Assembly (NCBI GenBank): GCA_016191715.1
Contig: JACPVN010000036.1
Location: forward strand, 1 to 12,009
From: Ignavibacteriota bacterium
GTDB taxonomy: Bacteria > Bacteroidota > Ignavibacteria > UBA10030 > SZUA-254
Reading direction: 5' to 3'
Length of the DNA stretch: 12,009 nucleotides
Shown: one piece after another, positions 6,975 through 12,009 of the stretch
Layout: the number at the start of each line of letters is the position of its first letter
Numbering within the stretch: the first letter of the stretch is position 1
Made by a program: the position numbers and the translations under genes
The notes under the pieces: model-generated
Seen by the model: only the letters and a program-made list of their open reading frames with translations
Database searches by the model: none
What the model was told of the DNA's origin: nothing

Positions 6975-9131
6975 GTTTCTTTTAAAAACATTTGCATTGA
7001 GTATGATACTGCCATTACTGCTGACTTTAATCCAATATCCTTTCATCGGTTGTACTGTTTCTGTTTGATTGTATCCGCTTTCAAATTCATAGAAATCTGA
7101 CTGAAGCGTTGTTCCTTCGGTGATGATTGCACTTGTTTGGAGCGGAACGGAAATTGTACCGATGAGATTCCAACCCTCAACAACTTCGAGCGTATCTGCG
7201 TAGATGCTGTCGCCGGTGATGTTTGAAGTTTGGTCTGCGCCGAACTTCAGCCAATATCCGATTCCGTTTTCAAGCGAATCCTGAATTGTGTATCCTGCAT
7301 CGTTATCGAACGAGAATGCATCAGAAATTGCATTCGGGAAGAGCGTTGTTGTTCGCGGGTCGCTGACACGAAGCGGGACGGAAACGAGAAACCACTTGTT
7401 TGCACTTGCGTAGATGAACTTCCTCATCGGAGACCAATTGCTTTTGACATTATTCAACTTCGCTTTCACGCGCCAGAAGTATGTTCCGTTGATTGTCAGT
7501 TGAATTTGTTTTGATGTATCAACAATTGTCGAGTCGTTGACTATCACTGTCTGAAATAACGAATCAGAGGCAACTTGAAAATGATACGTCGCACCGCTCT
7601 CCGAACTGGTCCACAGCATTGTTTGAATTGATGAAGTGAGAACCGCGTTGTCTTCCGGTCGGAGAAGAGTTGGAACTGAGACGATGAGTTGTACGATTTC
7701 ATACGCGCCGCAATCAACGCGGGAGTTATCGAGGCGGGGATTTCCATCATAATCCGTTTCGCCGAGAGCGGGAACGAACGCCGGGTCGCCGGCATCTATT
7801 GCAGGTGAACCATCCTGTAAATGTATATCGGGATTCGGAAGGGAAGTGGAAACGAACATCGGATTTGCAAAGAGAGAGTTTGCCTCTTGTCCTGTCCCCG
7901 TTTTGTAATTGTTAAAACCGGTATAAACCGTTCCGGCGTAATCAACGGTCGCCAAGTTCGTTCCTCCGGGGGCGAACCAAAGATTGTAATCGAACACATT
8001 CCCGCTTGCGTTGCCGACCGTTGTTGTCATCAAACGGTTTTGGGAAGTTGAGTAAAATATGTTGTTTTTGATGATACAACCTTCCGTGTACTCTATTATG
8101 AGTTCACCCGCGCCGGTTCCTTCCGTATCGTTATTGAAGCATGTGTTGTTGAGGATGTTTGTTGTCGTTACTTTTCCGGTCGCCGGATAATCATACCCGC
8201 CGATGCCGATACCACGCTTATCGTTATCGAACACAAGATTATTTCGTACAATCATTCCTGAAGAAACACGTCCCTGATTTTCACACCCAATTTCAATTCC
8301 TACATCGTTCGAGTACGACTTGTTGTTCTCCACTATGATATTGATTCCGCCGTCAACATAAATTCCTGCCGCATATCCACCGCCGTATAATGAGTGCGCA
8401 TTATAGACAATGTTTCCGCGGCAGATTCCGTTTCGCACCGCATCAAGCGAAGGAGTGGGGCAGGTTCCTTCGCCGCCAATCATATCAATGCCAATGTTGT
8501 TGACATCGTGAACGAGATTGTTCGTCACCCAAAATGTGTCAACATTTCCATTCAGTGTCAGGGCTTCGCTGTGTCCCGGTTCGCAATCATAAATGATGTT
8601 GCTATCAACAACAATGTTGGAAAGTGGTGTGTTGCTCGTTCCGTAAATTGAAATTGCCATGCAATCTCCCGCGCCCGTGCGTCGCATATCAAGAATCGTA
8701 TTGTTCCGGAATTCGATATGACTTCCCCCGCCTTTCAACCAGATGCCGGAGCCAAACGATTGATTGAGATTGTTCCGAATTTCAAAGCCGATAATTTTAA
8801 TGTAACTCTTGTCTTCAATCAGAATCATCTGGTCGCCCGTCTTTCCTGTTCCATCCATGATGACAATATCATCTTCAAACGGACGGAAGGTTATGAAGCC
8901 ATCAACAGAATTACCGGAAACATTGACTGTGTCTTTCTCGTTGTAGATTCCGCCTTTGACAAATACCGTACTTCCTGCTGTGGCTGAGTTGAATGCTTTT
9001 CTCAGAGTTTGCCAGGGTTGAAGTTCTGTTCCTGAGTTCGAATCACTTCCGGTCGGTGAGACAAAATACTCTGTTTGTGAGTGGGCGAACGAGAACATCA
9101 AACAAAAAATAATAAGCGATAATACTTTCAT
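6972..9131 (-). CDS. Secreted right-handed parallel beta-helix protein
   Basis: This is a 719-residue exported protein, numbered from the ATG at 9131. That start is chosen because it begins a clean signal peptide (MKVLSLIIFCLMFSFAHS, cleavage before QTEYF). An upstream TTG at 9182 would put 17 polar residues before it. Residues about 20-430 form a beta-helix: YFVSPTGSDSNSGT, then PWQTLRKAF, STVFVKGGIY, followed by many NNxI/IVVDSNIIYD-type rungs as in pectate-lyase-like and DUF1565 proteins. Residues 441-478 (DGSPAIDAGDPAF, then DYDGNPRLDN, DCGAYE) match the choice-of-anchor Q pattern. Residues 487-575 are Fn3-like (TYHFQVASDSLF, then YFWRVKAK). Residues 579-719 hold a duplicated module: WFLVSVPLRV with GYWLKF, then GWNLIGTISVPL with GYWIKV. 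The protein ends at VFKRN with no YPNPFNP-type sorting tail, unlike its neighbours. Substrate binding or polysaccharide lyase activity is possible for this fold, but I see no clear catalytic set. No Shine-Dalgarno is visible. Confidence 0.85.
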   Translation of the reverse strand: MKVLSLIIFCLMFSFAHSQTEYFVSPTGSDSNSGTELQPWQTLRKAFNSATAGSTVFVKGGIYNEKDTVNVSGNSVDGFITFRPFEDDIVIMDGTGKTGDQMILIEDKSYIKIIGFEIRNNLNQSFGSGIWLKGGGSHIEFRNNTILDMRRTGAGDCMAISIYGTSNTPLSNIVVDSNIIYDCEPGHSEALTLNGNVDTFWVTNNLVHDVNNIGIDMIGGEGTCPTPSLDAVRNGICRGNIVYNAHSLYGGGYAAGIYVDGGINIIVENNKSYSNDVGIEIGCENQGRVSSGMIVRNNLVFDNDKRGIGIGGYDYPATGKVTTTNILNNTCFNNDTEGTGAGELIIEYTEGCIIKNNIFYSTSQNRLMTTTVGNASGNVFDYNLWFAPGGTNLATVDYAGTVYTGFNNYKTGTGQEANSLFANPMFVSTSLPNPDIHLQDGSPAIDAGDPAFVPALGETDYDGNPRLDNSRVDCGAYEIVQLIVSVPTLLRPEDNAVLTSSIQTMLWTSSESGATYHFQVASDSLFQTVIVNDSTIVDTSKQIQLTINGTYFWRVKAKLNNVKSNWSPMRKFIYASANKWFLVSVPLRVSDPRTTTLFPNAISDAFSFDNDAGYTIQDSLENGIGYWLKFGADQTSNITGDSIYADTLEVVEGWNLIGTISVPLQTSAIITEGTTLQSDFYEFESGYNQTETVQPMKGYWIKVSSNGSIILNANVFKRN

Positions 9132-9225
9132 GCAAGAGTGTAGCGAATTTGGTGAAGAAAGACAAGTTGAAAGTATGAACAATTCGCTTCCATGAATACT
9201 TCTCCACGAGTAATAAACTCAAAAT

Positions 9226-9255
9226 AAAAGCCAACCCTTGTGAGGTTGGCTTTTT
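9226..9255. terminator. Hairpin terminator, probably bidirectional
   Basis: GCCAACC (9230-9236) pairs with GGTTGGC (9244-9250) around a 7-nt loop, and the flanking AAAA/TTTT (9226-9229 and 9251-9254) extends the stem. A T-run follows on the plus strand. On the minus strand the stem is followed by TTTTATTTT. It lies about 150 bp past the stop of the minus-strand gene ending at 9403 and about 95 bp before the beta-helix start, so its likely job is to separate those two transcripts. Confidence 0.8.
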
Positions 9256-9288
9256 GCTTTCCTGAATGAGGAATACCGATTTACATAG

Positions 9289-9388
9289 AGGGTAGTTCTA
9301 AAAACTTCAATTGAAAATGTTTAACCACTAAGAACACAAAGAAATACACAAAGTAGCACAAAGAAAACAGAGCTTTTGGAACTACCCT
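9289..9388. repeat. 100-bp MITE-like element with terminal inverted repeats
   Basis: AGGGTAGTTCTAAAA (9289-9303) and the reverse complement of 9374-9388 (AGGGTAGTTCCAAAA) match at 14 of 15 bases and bound exactly 100 bp. The interior contains the palindrome TTCAATTGAA (9306-9315) and three copies of CACAAAG (9335, 9347 and 9357). It has no coding capacity. No clear target-site duplication is visible. It starts 14 bp beyond the stop codon of the gene ending at 9403. Whether it is a mobile element or just a long-loop 3'-end structure cannot be decided from one copy. Confidence 0.5.
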
Positions 9389-9402
9389 AAAAGTACATGT
9401 CA

Positions 9403-12009
9403 TTATTTCAGGAGAATCATTTTGTTCACTTCAACAAATTTTCGTGAGTTATCTTCAACTCCGGTTGCTGTGAGTCTGTAAAAATATATTCCGCTTGGTA
9501 GTGAACCGACATTCCACTCCAGCATTTTGAATCCGGCATCCTGCATTTCGTTAACAAGAGATGCGACTTCACGCCCCAGCATATCATACATCTTTAATGT
9601 TACACGGCTATTCACCGGTAACGAATAACGGATAACCGTACTCGGATTGAACGGGTTCGGGTAGTTCTGAGAGAGTTCAAATCTTTCCGGTACGACATCA
9701 GATATTTCAGCAAATGTTTGAACGATGCGTGGTGGAATGCCCGGAGTTGGTTGCAGGTAATCAACTTCAAACAACGACTTCACACCTGTGAACTTTGTTT
9801 TGCTTCCGAAACTCAGTGTATCAATTGTTGTGTCGGCAAACGCGCAGTTGATCAACTGAACTGTTTCGTACAGTTCAGAGAGCGTTGCGCCGGTTGATGT
9901 ATTCAAGCAACTCAACATCGAATCTGCTTTGATTACAATGGAATCAACCATCATTTCATTAAACGGATTACTTCCGTTGCTTGGGTCATCAAACGTTAGT
10001 TGACCGATTCCGGCAGGGAATTTTTCTGTTGCGCTTGCGGCGATGTTCAGCTTCAGCGTTAAGACTTCAGCAAACAATTTGTTGTCCATCTTATCCGGCG
10101 GCAAACTCTTTTGCTGAGACGACATCGCTTTCTTCTTTGTTCCATCTAACGAATCTAAACATCGGGCAGTCAGCGAATCGGAGTGGAGGCGATTCCCGTT
10201 CTTTATTCCCTTCACGAATGATTTCTGCACATCAGCATACTTGGGATGAATCACGGAGTTTGCTTTCTTCAATCCCTGCGGAATTCCGACAAGAAGTCCG
10301 TTTGCAAAATATGCGTTCGCCTGTCCGAAACCTTTCGGGAACAACTCTTCTCCGATGTTATGCAGGTTCGGCATCGGTAAGCCTACATGGTTGATTTTGT
10401 ACAACGAGTCAGCTTTCATCGTTACTGCTTTTGCTTTTCCCCATGCATATTTCACTTGCACTTTTTTACCTTGCTTAGCAACGCCATCAACCTGAATTGT
10501 ATCTCCCATAGAAATTGTCATCAACGTGTCCCGGAATTTCTTCTTCGTTGTTGTGAAATTCACTAATGTATCCGTCTTCAGTTTACCAAACGTAATTGCA
10601 CCGCTCGCCTCTGCCGGAAATTCGAGATATAATATCCGCGTTGAATCGGCAACGAGATTGAACTTGAAAAACACCTTATCGGCTTTTCGTTTCACTGACA
10701 ACAGTTTGTTCTTTCCGTCTTTTGCCAATGCCCACGTTTCGTACTTGGCGGTGCGGTAGAGGTTTTCATAATCAGGATCAATTTCATAGTTCGCCTGAAT
10801 GGATTTATTTCCATCCATCATTACCGTGAGAGGATTATCCGTACCCGTAGCGTCACCACTCCATCCTGTGAAGATGTAGCCGCGATCTGCCGTCTGGCTG
10901 ACCTGGGCTGTCGTCCCGTGATCGAACGATTCCTGATTCGGGTCTTTGGTCACTGCACCGTAATCGCCCGAAACGGAAAGTGAGTAGGTATTGATGGCAA
11001 AGTTTGCCGTTACTGTTTTGTTGGCATCCATCGTCAAGGTGTCGGGATTTTCACTTCCCGATAAATCGCCGCTCCAGTTGACAAAATTATAACCGGTTGC
11101 CGGCGTAGCAGACACGATGACCTGCGATCCACTGTTGTAACTCGGCTGGTCGGGACTTCGGGAAATTGAACCGTTTGTCGCATTTGCCGTGAGCGTATAG
11201 GTAAATGCAAATGTTTTCTCAGGGAAAAATGCCGAACTTCCGGATGAATGATTTAATGCCTGCACACTCCAGTAATACGTTTGGGTCGTATCAAGATTGT
11301 GAATCGTCCAGCTTGTATCGTGGTTGGTATTTCCCATGCGGACAACTCTCCGGTAGCCGCTTGCCACATCTGCCATCGGTGATTGGACGTTGACTCCATT
11401 GGCTGTTGTGCCGATGCGGAGATTATATGTTAATCCGGGGCTTGGTGTATTTGGATCGGTTGCGCGGTTCCATTTGAAGGAGATGCTGTTTCCCGATCTT
11501 GTTGCCGTTAATCCCGTTGGTGCTGTTGGTCCTACATTGAATGTTGCTTCGTTTTGTTGAGATAAGTTGAAAGGTGGAATGGTACTATTTCGATAAATTT
11601 TCGCATACTGAGTATCGTAATCATTACCAGAATAATCAAACCCACCCGTAAGGAGAATATCCAAATCTCCATCATTATCATAATCACCCCAGGCAACGGA
11701 ACCTTGCTGAACTGCCACTAAATTGGCCTCAAAAGCTTCGGTAAAGCCGATTCCGGTATTTTGATAAATTTTGGAAATGTGAACTTCTGTATTACCATCG
11801 TATCCCGTAATAAGAATATCCAAATCGCCGTCATTATCATAATCGCCCCAGGCGACAGAACTATAAAAAACTCCCGGTAAACTCCCCGCATAAACTTCAG
11901 TGAAACCACCTCCGGTATTTTGATAAATTTTGGAAACAGCAGCTGTCTGAGAAGCTCCCGTCACGAGAATATCCAAATCACCGTCATTATCATAAGCGCC
12001 CCAGGCGAC
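9403..12009 (-). CDS. Large FG-GAP/Fn3/InlB-repeat secreted protein with T9SS type A tail (5' partial)
   Basis: The frame is open to the window edge, so only the C-terminal 868 residues are visible and the true start and signal peptide are missing; the in-frame TTG at 11976 is not a credible start because it sits inside a repeat. Residues 1 to about 135 hold three FG-GAP/VCBS-type repeats of 51-53 residues, each with VAWGxYDNDGDLDIL, a calcium-binding-like Asp loop of beta-propeller proteins. Residues about 162-260 are Fn3-like (PTGLTATRSGNSISFKW, then YYWSVQALN). Two divergent InlB B-repeat/Listeria-type modules follow at about 270-335 and 341-410 (GYNFVNWSGD and GYIFTGWSGD, each ending TVTANF or SIQANY). 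Residues about 412-765 are Lys-rich and unassigned. Residues 775-868 are a canonical T9SS type A domain: ELSQNYPNPFNPSTVIRYSLP, then LKMYDMLGREVASLVN, LPSGIYFYRL and a Lys-containing end. The predicted location is the cell surface or secreted, perhaps adhesive; adhesion is inferred from architecture alone. Confidence 0.88.
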   Translation of the reverse strand, partial: VAWGAYDNDGDLDILVTGASQTAAVSKIYQNTGGGFTEVYAGSLPGVFYSSVAWGDYDNDGDLDILITGYDGNTEVHISKIYQNTGIGFTEAFEANLVAVQQGSVAWGDYDNDGDLDILLTGGFDYSGNDYDTQYAKIYRNSTIPPFNLSQQNEATFNVGPTAPTGLTATRSGNSISFKWNRATDPNTPSPGLTYNLRIGTTANGVNVQSPMADVASGYRRVVRMGNTNHDTSWTIHNLDTTQTYYWSVQALNHSSGSSAFFPEKTFAFTYTLTANATNGSISRSPDQPSYNSGSQVIVSATPATGYNFVNWSGDLSGSENPDTLTMDANKTVTANFAINTYSLSVSGDYGAVTKDPNQESFDHGTTAQVSQTADRGYIFTGWSGDATGTDNPLTVMMDGNKSIQANYEIDPDYENLYRTAKYETWALAKDGKNKLLSVKRKADKVFFKFNLVADSTRILYLEFPAEASGAITFGKLKTDTLVNFTTTKKKFRDTLMTISMGDTIQVDGVAKQGKKVQVKYAWGKAKAVTMKADSLYKINHVGLPMPNLHNIGEELFPKGFGQANAYFANGLLVGIPQGLKKANSVIHPKYADVQKSFVKGIKNGNRLHSDSLTARCLDSLDGTKKKAMSSQQKSLPPDKMDNKLFAEVLTLKLNIAASATEKFPAGIGQLTFDDPSNGSNPFNEMMVDSIVIKADSMLSCLNTSTGATLSELYETVQLINCAFADTTIDTLSFGSKTKFTGVKSLFEVDYLQPTPGIPPRIVQTFAEISDVVPERFELSQNYPNPFNPSTVIRYSLPVNSRVTLKMYDMLGREVASLVNEMQDAGFKMLEWNVGSLPSGIYFYRLTATGVEDNSRKFVEVNKMILLK
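11653..12009 (-). repeat. Tandem DNA repeats coding the FG-GAP units
   Basis: A 45-bp stretch recurs at 11653-11697, about 11812-11856 and 11965-12009 (spacings 159 and 153 bp) with only a few substitutions between copies. A second short block, TATTTTGATAAATTTTGGAA on the plus strand, occurs in two of the intervening units. The spacings correspond to 53 and 51 codons, so this is in-frame repeat expansion of the beta-propeller section. It continues past the window edge. Confidence 0.85.

Noticed and set aside
9180..9182. TTG at 9182 as the start of the beta-helix protein
   Set aside because: The added 17 residues are polar and would bury the signal peptide; ATG at 9131 gives a normal secretory N-terminus.
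9981..10394. 137-codon plus-strand frame
   Set aside because: It lies antisense to the continuous frame of the large secreted protein and has low-information composition.

Overview
The window looks like a chromosomal segment from a Gram-negative bacterium of the Bacteroidota/Ignavibacteriota group. Two secreted proteins end in type IX secretion system (T9SS) type A-like sorting domains. One carries the YPNPFNP motif, LPSGIYFYRL and a Lys-rich end that are typical of Ignavibacteria-type genomes. The first gene is an AsmA-family envelope protein, which needs an outer membrane. The taxon is inferred from protein style only; there is no rRNA or other marker gene here.

Layout: (1) 1-156 is a leader holding a good sigma70-like promoter. 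(2) 157-2676 (+) is an AsmA-family inner-membrane/periplasmic protein with an intact reading frame. (3) 2737-4193 (-) is a decayed, C-terminally truncated paralogue of the next gene, spread over three frames by two single-base losses. (4) 4209-6527 (-) is the intact 772-residue secreted protein with an Asp-rich, Cys-containing body and a C-terminal sorting domain; its own promoter and a strong Shine-Dalgarno lie upstream. (5) 6690-6911 (-) is a small CDGSH iron-sulfur protein. (6) 6972-9131 (-) is a secreted right-handed beta-helix protein with a choice-of-anchor Q-like motif. (7) 9132-9402 is non-coding, with a hairpin terminator that could act in both directions and a 100-bp element with terminal inverted repeats. 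(8) 9403-12009 (-) is the C-terminal 868 residues of a large FG-GAP/Fn3/InlB-repeat protein with a canonical T9SS tail; its 5' end lies outside the window.

Apart from AsmA, every gene is on the minus strand. The shared theme is cell-surface or secreted proteins. The AsmA protein probably serves the envelope, while three large proteins (one with a broken twin) are exported through Sec and, for two of them, probably T9SS. The CDGSH protein is the only evident cytoplasmic product and has no visible functional tie to its neighbours.

I see no tRNA, rRNA, CRISPR array, transposase, phage gene, toxin-antitoxin pair or defence system. The least ordinary features are repeat-related: a decayed tandem duplicate whose last 79 bp are identical to the live copy, a 7-bp repeat filling the whole CDGSH leader, and a small inverted-repeat element. 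The 772-residue protein and the middle of the last protein contain regions I cannot assign to a named family.
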